Shown here: in pieces, positions 49,702-56,560 of the stretch
Layout of the letters: the number at the start of each line of letters is the position of its first letter
Position numbering within the stretch: position 1 is the first letter of the stretch
NCBI GenBank assembly: GCA_002360555.1
Contig: DEQS01000036.1
Location: forward strand, 1 to 56,560
Direction: 5' to 3'
DNA: 56,560 nt
From: Chloracidobacterium sp. UBA3360
Lineage (GTDB): Bacteria > Acidobacteriota > Blastocatellia > Pyrinomonadales > Pyrinomonadaceae
Made by a program: the position numbers and the translations under genes
Notes under the pieces: model-generated
Seen by the model: only the letters and a program-made list of their open reading frames with translations
The model's database searches: none
What the model was told of the DNA's origin: nothing

Positions 49702-50928
49702 ATGGGACCGCAAGATACGACACAAACAGGGCCGCCGTCGATCCTCGACCACGATCTAAATCAATATTTTCCGGAGCTGTTAAAGTTTGAATCGACGCCG
49801 GAAATGGAGTCGTCGGAGCTTTACGCTAAGATCCGGCCCGAGGTCGAGCGTATTCTGAACTCGGTCGCCATAGAGAACCTATCACCGGGAGCGGAAACTA
49901 CGAATCCGCAATCCGCAATCCGCGATCCCCGATCTATCAAAGCTTTAGCCTGGAATCTCGAACGCGGCATCCGTTTTGACGGGATCGTCGACGCTCTAAA
50001 AAATCATGAAAAGCTAAAAGACAAAGACCTTTTGCTGCTGACCGAGCTCGACCACGGTATGGCACGCAGCGGTAACCGCAATGTCGCCCAAGAAATCGCC
50101 CGCGAGCTAAAGCTCAATTATGCGTTCGCTCCGGTCTATGTCCCGCTGCAAAAAGGCAGCGGTGTCGAATCTGACATGGACGGCGAAAACACTGTGTCGA
50201 TCCATGGGTTGTCGATGTTTTCGCGTTATCCGATGACAAACGTCCACGCCGTGCCGCTGCCCAATGGAAAGGACAAGATGTGGGGCAAAGAGAAACGGCT
50301 CGGATATCTGCGGGCTTTGATAGCAGACATAGGGCATCCGGCGGGTACATTTCGTGCGGTAACGGTGCATCTCGACGCACATTGTTCGCGGGCACATCGT
50401 CACAAACAGATCAAGATAATACTCGATCATCTCGACACGCTGCCGCCGCTGCCGGTGATCATCGGTGGTGATTGGAATACGACGACATACAATTCGCAAA
50501 GCGCGACGCGGGCGATACTCGGGTACTGGCGGCGTGTGATGATGGGCGTTAAGAACGTTGTAAAAAATCACCTGCCGCATCCTGACCGCTATTTTGAGAG
50601 GCGTTTGTTTCACGAACTCGAATCTCGCGGTTACGCTTACAAAAGCCTCAATGAGATTGGCGTCGGTACGCTGCATTACGACATCGACAGCGTCGAAAAA
50701 AACACAAATCTTCGTGATTGGGTGCCTGAGTGGTGTATGCCGTTTATCTTTTGGGCGGTGCGTCGCGTCGGCGGACGCGTCTCGGCGAGGCTCGATTGGT
50801 TTACTGGAAACGGGATCAAGATCGCTGACGGCACATTGCCGCAGACTATAGGCGAACTTACCGACGCCGAGGGCTTTCCGCTTTCCGACCACGATGCAAT
50901 AGCGGTCGATCTCCAAATTTCAGATTAG
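49702..50928 (+). CDS. endonuclease/exonuclease/phosphatase-family protein
   Basis: A 408-residue protein. After an N-terminal region of about 75 residues the EEP fold begins, with ALAWNLERG near 76-84, LLLTELDHGMARSGNRN, VTVHLDAHCSRAHRHKQ, VIIGGDWNTTT and the end SDHDAIAVDL. The metal- and phosphate-binding residues are present, so it is probably active on a nucleic acid or a phosphodiester. No signal peptide is visible. A tandem DNA repeat at 49903-49934 encodes NPQSAIRDPRS in the linker just before the catalytic domain. The stop TAG is inside a repeat element. Confidence 0.87.
   Translation: MGPQDTTQTGPPSILDHDLNQYFPELLKFESTPEMESSELYAKIRPEVERILNSVAIENLSPGAETTNPQSAIRDPRSIKALAWNLERGIRFDGIVDALKNHEKLKDKDLLLLTELDHGMARSGNRNVAQEIARELKLNYAFAPVYVPLQKGSGVESDMDGENTVSIHGLSMFSRYPMTNVHAVPLPNGKDKMWGKEKRLGYLRALIADIGHPAGTFRAVTVHLDAHCSRAHRHKQIKIILDHLDTLPPLPVIIGGDWNTTTYNSQSATRAILGYWRRVMMGVKNVVKNHLPHPDRYFERRLFHELESRGYAYKSLNEIGVGTLHYDIDSVEKNTNLRDWVPEWCMPFIFWAVRRVGGRVSARLDWFTGNGIKIADGTLPQTIGELTDAEGFPLSDHDAIAVDLQISD
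49903..49934 (+). repeat. in-frame tandem repeat AATCCGC inside the EEP gene
   Basis: Three exact 7-bp units AATCCGC (49903-49923) and two related pieces (GATCCCC, GATC) code for the linker NPQSAIRDPRS before the catalytic domain. The style, short degenerate units of 7 bp, resembles the arms of the intergenic elements elsewhere in the window. Confidence 0.8.
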
Positions 50929-50983
50929 CCACAAAAAGCACATAAGGCATAGTGCTTTGTGCTTTCTGTGCCTTTTGTGGCTA
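50926..50983. repeat. inverted repeat, GCCACAAAAAGC family, copy 2
   Basis: 24-bp arms at 50926-50949 and 50960-50983 pair with three mismatches around a 10-base spacer. Units step by about 9 bp (GCCACAAAA, AGCACATAA, GGCATAG). Its first three bases are the TAG stop of the EEP gene. The related copy is at 30456. Confidence 0.9.
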
Positions 50984-50993
50984 TAATTTTTGT

Positions 50994-51245
50994 ATGGAAG
51001 TAGCATTTTGCCAGACGCTCAGTTTTGATACTGAAACATTTGAATACGAAGTTGTCGCATCGGAAAACGGCAACGCGACGATCATTAAATTTCCGGTTGA
51101 TGAAAAGCTCAACAGCCCAGGCGATGTCGTTGTTGTCGTTTCGGGTGAGAATATCAGCTTTCACGGAATGATCGGTAAGATCGAGGACGGCTACGCGTAT
51201 GTCGCCGATCCGAAAGGCTCGCTGCTGCCGGCTGGTGTTCAATAG
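50994..51245 (+). CDS. small beta-rich protein of unknown function
   Basis: An 83-residue protein that I cannot assign. The sequence alternates hydrophobic and polar residues (FEYEVVASENGNATIIKFP, GDVVVVVSGENISFHGMIG, DGYAYVADPKGSLLPAG), suggesting a small beta barrel or OB/SH3-like fold. ATG 50994 lies just after the repeat element; the frame is open upstream into the element, which is unlikely to be coding. A tRNA gene follows. Confidence 0.6.
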   Translation: MEVAFCQTLSFDTETFEYEVVASENGNATIIKFPVDEKLNSPGDVVVVVSGENISFHGMIGKIEDGYAYVADPKGSLLPAGVQ

Positions 51246-51253
51246 TTTGTTCC

Positions 51254-51293
51254 GGTCCGGACCATGTGGACCAAAGTGGACCAGTGTGGACCA
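51254..51293. repeat. GTGGACCA tandem repeat before tRNA-Ala
   Basis: GTGGACCA occurs at 51266, 51276 and 51286, spaced by exactly 10 bp, preceded by a perfect 10-bp palindrome GGTCCGGACC (51254-51263) that adds a fourth GGACCA. A T-run follows and then the tRNA. Ten-base spacing puts every copy on one face of the helix. Confidence 0.75.
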
Positions 51294-51309
51294 AGTTTTT
51301 TACAATTTT

Positions 51310-51385
51310 GGGGATGTAGCTCAGTTGGCAGAGCGCTGCGTTCGCAATGCAGAGGTCAGGAGTTCGACCCTCCTCATCTCCACCA
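51310..51385 (+). tRNA. tRNA-Ala (anticodon CGC)
   Basis: A 76-base cloverleaf with encoded CCA. Acceptor GGGGATG/CATCTCC, D stem GCTC/GAGC, anticodon stem CTGCG/TGCAG with loop TTCGCAA, and T stem AGGAG/CTCCT with loop TTCGACC. The anticodon CGC reads GCG (Ala), and the G3-U70 wobble pair, the alanine identity element, is present. A minus-strand gene ends 4 bp after it. Confidence 0.97.
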
Positions 51386-51389
51386 ATAC

Positions 51390-52634
51390 TTAGAGGTTCG
51401 TCGCGAGAGCGTCGGACCTTTTTCTGTTTAACGCATAGATCGCCAGTGTCGCCACAAAAGCGGCCGCAGCCGTGATCGTCACGCCGTAGAATGCGGTCGT
51501 GTAATCGCCGCCGTTCTTGTCGGCAAGATATCCCGTGATGCGGCCGCCGATCGCGGCTCCAATGACCTCGATCAGCGTGATCGCCCCGAGTATCTTGCCA
51601 GCCTCAAGGCGTCCGAAAAGATCCGATGTCAGCCGCTGTATTAAAACAAATGTCCCGCCATATCCGAGGGCGAACGGCAGCAGAAAGAGCAGAGCGTTGC
51701 TTGCGGACAGGCCAAACAAAACCAGCGACGCCGCGAACATCAGGAACGAGCAAAACACCATTACTCTGACAGCTCCGAGCCGGTCGCTTAGGGCTCCGGC
51801 AATAAATTTACCGCCGATGCTGATCGCAAACAGAGCCGATTGTGCAAACGCCGCGGTTTCCGCCGAGACGCCAAGACGCGGGGATTGCAGATAAAGGATA
51901 AATTGCTGGCTCGTCACAAATATCGGGTAAAACACCAGTGCTGCACACGCCGCTAGAGCCCAGAATATCGGTGTGCGAAGTGCCGCAGTCAATGTCACGC
52001 CGTCTGGATCAGTGACAGTAGCAGAAGGCAGTTCGGAGGGGCGTTCCCGGACAAGAAAGATTATGGCGGGCAGTAGGACAACCCAAACGATCAGGCTGAT
52101 GCCGATCATCGCGGAACGCCAGCCATAATTTGTTATCAGCGGCTGAGCGATGAGCGGGATGATCGTGCCGCCAAGGCTTGTGCCGGTCAGGACGATGCCG
52201 AGAGCGGTACCACGATTTACATCGAACCAACCCGACACAAGTACCACATTTGGAGCCACACCGATAAACCCAAGCGACGCCCCCATTAGAAATCGTGCAA
52301 AATAGACCATCTCAGCGGTGGCGGCTTGCGAATGCAGGATCAACCCACCACCGAGCAGTGCGCATCCAACGATCATCAGCGGCTTTAGACGAAACCGCGT
52401 TACCAGCCAGCCGCCAAGCAACGAAAAAACGCCGGACATCAGAAATGTGATATTCGCCCCATTCGCGATAAAGCTCTCCGCCCTTGCGGCGTCGATCGCG
52501 CCGATCGCAACAAACTCTTCGCGAATCGGCTTGTAAAAAGGCGGCAGCCCACCGATCGCGAGCCCGTTGCTCACTATCAGAGCAAGCATCGAAATCGCGA
52601 CAATGACCCAGCCGTAATTTGTGCTTTGTGACAT
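51390..52634 (-). CDS. major facilitator superfamily transporter (OFA-like)
   Basis: A 414-residue permease with about 12 membrane helices. The pattern GGLPPFYKPIREEF, then GWLVTRFRLKPLMIVGCALL and FLMGASLGFIGVAPNVVLVSGWFDVNRGTALG resembles oxalate/formate-antiporter and monocarboxylate-type MFS members. The substrate is unknown. It starts 4 bp after the M14 peptidase gene, suggesting uptake of a product of that peptidase. It converges on the tRNA gene with no terminator visible between. Confidence 0.87.
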   Translation of the reverse strand: MSQSTNYGWVIVAISMLALIVSNGLAIGGLPPFYKPIREEFVAIGAIDAARAESFIANGANITFLMSGVFSLLGGWLVTRFRLKPLMIVGCALLGGGLILHSQAATAEMVYFARFLMGASLGFIGVAPNVVLVSGWFDVNRGTALGIVLTGTSLGGTIIPLIAQPLITNYGWRSAMIGISLIVWVVLLPAIIFLVRERPSELPSATVTDPDGVTLTAALRTPIFWALAACAALVFYPIFVTSQQFILYLQSPRLGVSAETAAFAQSALFAISIGGKFIAGALSDRLGAVRVMVFCSFLMFAASLVLFGLSASNALLFLLPFALGYGGTFVLIQRLTSDLFGRLEAGKILGAITLIEVIGAAIGGRITGYLADKNGGDYTTAFYGVTITAAAAFVATLAIYALNRKRSDALATNL

Positions 52635-52638
52635 TAGT

Positions 52639-54423
52639 TTAGCGAAGAAGCGATGTAACGCGTCCGACCGGATAGATGCCGACCTTTTGATTTAGATAGT
52701 ACGGTGAGCGTTCGTAAAAGAAGTTGAGCCGAGCACGCGGGTTTTTGGCGAAGGTTTCGTCTTTGAGTTTTGCTTCAAATTCCGCATTAATTTTCGGGTC
52801 GTTTGCGAGCATTTCTTTGGCCAGTTTTTCGATCTGATAACTCTCGCCGTATTCTTTTTGCTCAAACACGGCATTGAAAAATCCCCAATAAACGAACGAA
52901 TCCGGTCCCGCAGGTTCGAGCAGGTGAATGGCTACGTTTGCGGCTTCCTGTGCCATTGGGATGAGGATCGAACCGGCGGCGTAGTTACGTTTTTCTTTGA
53001 TAGCGACGGGTTTGCACCCGAGCGTGATGCGGTTTTCAAATGAATTTGTTGCCCATTTTGCTTCGGTCAGCTTATAGCTTTCGACCTCGATCGTCATTGG
53101 CTTTTTGAGCGTCGTATATTTGATCCCATGCAGCTTTAGCACTTCGATCACGTCTTTATATTGCCGGGGCAAGATGTAGCCGAGCGGCGGTGCGGCAGAT
53201 GCCGTTACGCGGCCCTCATCGAACTTTTTGATCGTGTAATCTTTTGGCGTCGTGCCGTAAACGAGCCGTTTACCGCCGGATATCGGTGAATCGTCGATCT
53301 TGTAATCGAGGCCTTTGAACGGGATCTCGGTCGCTTTGTCGGTCACATCGAGGCGGAGCGGGAACGCAAGTTTGTCGTCGTAAATTTTTCCGCGTTCGAT
53401 GGTTTGCGTCTCGGCTATAACGTTCGCAGCGAAGAGGCTTGCCTTGGCCTTGCCGATCTCTTCGATAAAATAACGCAGCGTGTCGTAGGTGCCGCGGACG
53501 CGTGATTTGTACGGTTTGTAAACGTGAGTTTCGATGAGCAATCCGGCGCGGTTTCGCAGCGGCGTGTAGCCGGTCGCGTATCTTGGCGTTGCGATAAAAG
53601 TTGCGATCCCGCTCGTGATCTCGCGTCCGGCAAACTCGACGTAATGCGTCAGCAGATTGCCTTCTTTCTCGACCTTTGGCACGACGTTGCCGTCAAAATG
53701 CTCGTCCATCCAGTTTTTGATCGACGGCGAGACTTCCTGAAAGTGTGCGTATTCGTAAGTTAAGTTGTACTGAAAATCCGCTCCGTCGGTGACGTGGCAA
53801 TCGATGAAGACGTCGGGCCGCCAGGTGTTCCAGAGGCCGAGCCAGGCACGCGTTTCAGGGGCGTCGGCTTTCATGTAGTCGCGGTTCAGGTTGAGATTGG
53901 TCGCGTTTGCGCGAAAGCCCATTTCGCCGGGGCCGTTTTGATTGATCCGCATGTAGGCGTTCGAGTTCTCGTGTCCGTCCACGTTGTAGATGACCTCGAA
54001 CAGGATGACGACGTCCTTCAAAAGATCGGCGCGAGTCTTGGTGATCGCGATGTCCCTCAGAAGCGCGAGTCCGGCGTCCTTTCCGTCGATCTCGCCGGCG
54101 TGAATACCGGCCTGCACGAGCACGACCGCCTTGCCCTGTTTCCGCGCCAGCTCCGGCGTAAAAGCCCCGCCCGACGCCGCGATCAGCAGCGGCATATCCC
54201 GCCCCTCGCCGCTCTTGCCGTAGCTCCGATAAACGATCAACGGCGAAGCCGCATCGAGCCTTTTTGCAAACGCCACTGCCTCGTCATACGTCGAAGTTTT
54301 CTTGTAATCGGTCTTTTCCGCGACGGTAAGCCACGCAGCCGGAATATTCCCGTGGTCGCTCTGCGAATAGCCGGTAACGATGCAAACAAAACAACACGCC
54401 AAGGCCAAAATCATTGATCTCAT
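52639..54423 (-). CDS. exported M14-family zinc carboxypeptidase
   Basis: A 594-residue secreted peptidase. A signal peptide (ILALACCFVCIVTGYSQ) is followed by the M14 catalytic domain. Zinc ligands H108 and E111 lie in GIHAGEIDGKD, a third His in VFIDCHVTDGADF, and the catalytic Glu in GLLIETHVYKPY. The C-terminal half is a long family extension without clear catalytic motifs. It removes C-terminal residues from peptides or trims wall peptides in the periplasm or outside. It shares an operon with the MFS gene. Confidence 0.9.
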   Translation of the reverse strand: MRSMILALACCFVCIVTGYSQSDHGNIPAAWLTVAEKTDYKKTSTYDEAVAFAKRLDAASPLIVYRSYGKSGEGRDMPLLIAASGGAFTPELARKQGKAVVLVQAGIHAGEIDGKDAGLALLRDIAITKTRADLLKDVVILFEVIYNVDGHENSNAYMRINQNGPGEMGFRANATNLNLNRDYMKADAPETRAWLGLWNTWRPDVFIDCHVTDGADFQYNLTYEYAHFQEVSPSIKNWMDEHFDGNVVPKVEKEGNLLTHYVEFAGREITSGIATFIATPRYATGYTPLRNRAGLLIETHVYKPYKSRVRGTYDTLRYFIEEIGKAKASLFAANVIAETQTIERGKIYDDKLAFPLRLDVTDKATEIPFKGLDYKIDDSPISGGKRLVYGTTPKDYTIKKFDEGRVTASAAPPLGYILPRQYKDVIEVLKLHGIKYTTLKKPMTIEVESYKLTEAKWATNSFENRITLGCKPVAIKEKRNYAAGSILIPMAQEAANVAIHLLEPAGPDSFVYWGFFNAVFEQKEYGESYQIEKLAKEMLANDPKINAEFEAKLKDETFAKNPRARLNFFYERSPYYLNQKVGIYPVGRVTSLLR

Positions 54424-54463
54424 ATGATGCGATTATACGACGAATCCGAGATTGTCAGAACCG

Positions 54464-55108
54464 CTACTGAGACAGATGTTCAGGCAGCTCGATATCGGGA
54501 GGGAGCTTCGGGTCGGGAACAGGTTCATTCGGTGTGAGAGTGAGCGGGATCACGCCGGCCCAGACATTCATTGAGTAATCTTCTTCGTCATCGATCGGCG
54601 GGCCGGTGCGGATCTTTGCGGAGGCTTCGTTGATCGGCAGTTTGAGGACGCTGGTTGCTTTTAGTTCGAGCTCCGTCGGCCATCGAACTTCTTCCCAACG
54701 GCCCCGGACGAAATGCTCGGTCAGGGCTTTGAGAGCGTCGCATTTTTTATCATCGTCGGTGACGAGTTTCGCACGCCCCAAAACAACGACGGAGCGATAG
54801 TTCATCGAATGGTGAAACGCCGACCGTGCGAGCACCAGTCCGTCAAGTATCGTCACGGTCACGCAAACCTCAATGCCCGCCGACAGTTCGCGGATCATCC
54901 TACTCGCCGCCGAGCCGTGAATATAAAGATCCTCGCCAACCCGGGCGAATCCGGTCGGGATAACGTAAGGCTGACCATCTACAACAAACCCGACATGGCA
55001 AATAAGGGCTTCGTCGAGAATTGAGTTTATCGTCTCTCGGTTGTAAGCCCCGCGTTTTGGGATGCGTTTGACATTGGTCTTAACCGACTTTAACGTCGAA
55101 TTATCCAT
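54464..55108 (-). CDS. pyridoxamine 5'-phosphate oxidase-family (NimA-like) protein
   Basis: A 214-residue split-barrel flavin protein: VKRIPKRGAYNRETINSILDEAL at the start, then ICHVGFVVDGQPYVIPTGFARVG, LYIHGSAASRMIRELS and SVVVLGRAKLV, the usual order of the Nim/PPOX subgroup. The end is Pro-rich. Some relatives reduce nitro drugs; others have unknown roles. ATG 55108 fits the family better than the open frame to 55204. A MocR-type regulator is divergently encoded about 1.2 kb away, a known kind of pairing for PPOX genes. Confidence 0.88.
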   Translation of the reverse strand: MDNSTLKSVKTNVKRIPKRGAYNRETINSILDEALICHVGFVVDGQPYVIPTGFARVGEDLYIHGSAASRMIRELSAGIEVCVTVTILDGLVLARSAFHHSMNYRSVVVLGRAKLVTDDDKKCDALKALTEHFVRGRWEEVRWPTELELKATSVLKLPINEASAKIRTGPPIDDEEDYSMNVWAGVIPLTLTPNEPVPDPKLPPDIELPEHLSQ

Positions 55109-55122
55109 AAATTTTGTTGGGA

Positions 55123-55608
55123 TTAGGCGGACCCGCGATAGAGATCGTCTAAGTATACAGCCTTTGCATTGCCGTCGCGTTTCGACAACAAAAATCGCCG
55201 CCACGCCTGTTGCTCATGCGATACGATGGCGAGTTCCCAGACACAAAATGTAGCATGATGTGGTTCACTCAGGGGAAATATCGCAAAATCTGAATGCTCA
55301 TTCGTTTGCTTTGCATACACCGATTCCCACAGCTCGTTTTTGTTATTCCACGTAGATACCAATAGGAAATAAAAGCTGTCGCCGCAACGGTGCAAAATTA
55401 CAAAGCCGAGATCACCAAATGTTCCGAGTTGCCCTGTTTTACTAAGACTGACTAAGTAATCTCTCGCGAGGGTCTCGATGTCGCCAGGAACGCCGTCTTC
55501 GGCTTTTGCAAGATCGTACCATTTCAGCCGCAAGTGGCCGAGGGCAATTGGATCTCTCGTCTCAACGTGCTTATCAAAATGAACATAGTTGGCTGAGGTG
55601 CTTTTCAT
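55123..55608 (-). CDS. protein of unknown function in PPOX operon
   Basis: A 161-residue soluble protein that I do not recognise. It has a mixed fold with LGHLRLKWYDLAKAEDGVPG, GFVILHRCGDSFYFLLVSTW, FCVWELAIVSHEQQAWRRFL and the end AVYLDDLYRG, reminiscent of small enzymes with a heme- or flavin-type pocket, but that is a guess. ATG 55608 lies 2 bp after the upstream gene's stop. The frame is open to 55656, but that would overlap that gene. Confidence 0.7.
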   Translation of the reverse strand: MKSTSANYVHFDKHVETRDPIALGHLRLKWYDLAKAEDGVPGDIETLARDYLVSLSKTGQLGTFGDLGFVILHRCGDSFYFLLVSTWNNKNELWESVYAKQTNEHSDFAIFPLSEPHHATFCVWELAIVSHEQQAWRRFLLSKRDGNAKAVYLDDLYRGSA

Positions 55609-55610
55609 TG

Positions 55611-56207
55611 CTATTTTGAGATCCGTGTCAGCGTCATATACCAGTTCCATTCCCACGTCTTGCCGCCGTCAGCCGACAGAGCTTGGCTCCAGATCGGATG
55701 TTTGGGGTCGCGACTGTCCCATTGATAAAGACTAACGACGGGTTTGTCATTAAACGTGTCGTCAGCGAAGAGTTTGCCGACGCCGTTCTCAAACGACCCG
55801 ACTACGGGATCGCCAGCGAGCGAAGGGCCGTTGATGTCGGTCCAATAGACGCTCCACAGGCGTGTCTTCGGGTCGAAGAGCCGCACTGCCATGCCTTCGA
55901 AAGGCTTGTTGTTGAATGTCGATTTGTAACACTCGATATTGCCTAGGCCCTGCAGAACCTTTCGCATCTCGATCGTTGAATCAAATTCGAGCCATTCATT
56001 GTTGTTGGCCAAACGCGTTTTGAGCATACGGTTTTTGACGCTCCAGAGCCCCTCCAAAAAATCAAAGTCCTTTTCGGATGATGTTTTGGATGGAACAATC
56101 TTTAATTTATCGCTCATATTTGTTGCAAAAATAGCGGTAGGAAATAAAGCGATACTCCCCGCCGCCAGTCCTCCAATTCGTAAAAAGTCTCTTCGGTCGT
56201 ATTTCAT
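55611..56207 (-). CDS. Tat-exported protein of unknown function
   Basis: A 198-residue protein with a twin-arginine signal (YDRRDFLRIGGLAAGS) followed by a hydrophobic stretch, suggesting export in folded form. The mature part (DFLEGLWSVKNRMLKTRL, MRKVLQGLGNIECYKS, VRLFDPKTRLWSVYWTDIN, GGKTWEWNWYMTLTRI) resembles DUF1579-like beta-barrel proteins with a Trp-rich interior. ATG 56207 fits the Tat signal; the frame is open to 56243. It heads the operon that faces the MocR regulator. Confidence 0.8.
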   Translation of the reverse strand: MKYDRRDFLRIGGLAAGSIALFPTAIFATNMSDKLKIVPSKTSSEKDFDFLEGLWSVKNRMLKTRLANNNEWLEFDSTIEMRKVLQGLGNIECYKSTFNNKPFEGMAVRLFDPKTRLWSVYWTDINGPSLAGDPVVGSFENGVGKLFADDTFNDKPVVSLYQWDSRDPKHPIWSQALSADGGKTWEWNWYMTLTRISK

Positions 56208-56226
56208 AATGGAAAACTCTATCAAA

Positions 56227-56276
56227 AAGTGGTATCTCTTCAAGTGCCAATTCTGTAAAATCTATAAAGACCAGTT
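56227..56276. promoter_or_regulatory. possible MocR-type operator half-sites
   Basis: AAGTGGTAT (56227-56235) and AAGTGCCAA (56242-56250) form a 15-bp-spaced direct repeat, and AGACCAGTT (56268-56276) is a further, loosely related half-site. They fill the divergent gap between the Tat-protein gene and the regulator. MocR/GabR regulators bind repeated half-sites in such gaps; the match here is only suggestive. Confidence 0.35.
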
Positions 56277-56282
56277 ATTTCT

Positions 56283-56560
56283 ATGAATAGTGCAAAACAA
56301 CCCTTCTTATCCCTGGCGAATGCTCCCGACGATATTCCGCTGTACAGGTACATTTACGACGTGATCAGCAGCGGCATTTTGCAGGGACGATTTTCTCCGG
56401 GGATTCGGCTACCCTCATCAAGACAACTTGCAAAAGATCTTGGCTTATCGCGGATGACAATAGTTAACGCGTACGATCAGCTTTTTGCCGAGGGTTATCT
56501 GGAGGGTAAGCCGGGTTCCGGCACGTTTGTGGCAGCCAAACTGCCGGAGGAATTTCTGCG
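56283..56560 (+). CDS. GntR/MocR-family regulator (partial, cut by window end)
   Basis: The first 92 codons only. After a short lead, PLYRYIYDVISSGILQGRF, GIRLPSSRQLAKDLGLSRMT and YDQLFAEGYLEGKPGSGTFV make a complete GntR winged helix. The lead and the extension after GTFVA are as in MocR/PdxR proteins, where an aminotransferase-like PLP domain follows; that part is outside the window. The gene faces the PPOX operon, which it probably controls. Confidence 0.88.
   Translation, partial: MNSAKQPFLSLANAPDDIPLYRYIYDVISSGILQGRFSPGIRLPSSRQLAKDLGLSRMTIVNAYDQLFAEGYLEGKPGSGTFVAAKLPEEFL

Noticed and set aside
50107..50916. A 269-codon open frame opposite the EEP gene
   Set aside because: Antisense shadow of a gene with intact catalytic motifs.

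Overview
The window looks like chromosome from a Gram-negative environmental bacterium of moderate GC, most probably Acidobacteriota of the Blastocatellia type. That placement is an inference from gene content and style: an oligomeric Wzx/Wzy polysaccharide locus, a PilT-type ATPase with a long acidic Pro/Glu linker, a Crp-like regulator beside YtxH and tiny membrane proteins, secreted glycine-zipper proteins, an M14/MFS pair and CelD-type acyltransferases. There is no rRNA, CRISPR array, transposase or phage gene. No gene-free stretch exceeds 300 bases; the longest gap is about 200 bases.

Region 1 (1-16.7 kb, all +) is an exopolysaccharide locus. It encodes a chain-length regulator, a priming glycosylphosphotransferase, a polymerase/ligase and a flippase. 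These are followed by a glycosyltransferase fused to a polysaccharide deacetylase, a membrane protein, a methyltransferase, an epimerase, a WecG-type glycosyltransferase, a secreted GH10 glycoside hydrolase, two CelD-like acyltransferases and a GT2 enzyme. Together they could build, export, modify and trim one surface polymer.

Region 2 (16.7-21 kb) looks like an envelope-stress island. It holds a glycine-zipper secreted protein, a YtxH protein, a Crp-family regulator and two tiny membrane proteins, one of only 49 residues. Three intergenic sites of form GTGYGGT-N5-AC lie upstream of these genes and may be operators of the Crp-family protein.

Region 3 (21-56 kb) is mainly housekeeping, largely on the minus strand: pilT, kup, methylmalonyl-CoA mutase large subunit, rlmD, an M48 peptidase, cutA, fabI, a PfkB kinase, mtnP, a PpiC-type isomerase, meaB plus methylmalonyl-CoA epimerase, an acyl-CoA dehydrogenase, rluB, scpB, scpA, trpS, a site-2 protease, an ATP-grasp enzyme, a tRNA-Ala(CGC), and an M14 peptidase plus MFS transporter. 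The right end is a PPOX-family operon divergent from a truncated GntR/MocR regulator gene.

The most striking non-genic signal is a set of eleven quasi-repetitive intergenic elements between 29 and 51 kb. Most are long inverted repeats whose arms are built from 7-10 bp units. Several different sequence families share this architecture. All lie just after a stop codon, between genes pointing the same way, and in four cases the element begins at, or itself supplies, that stop codon. A related tandem repeat lies in frame inside a coding gene at 49.9 kb.
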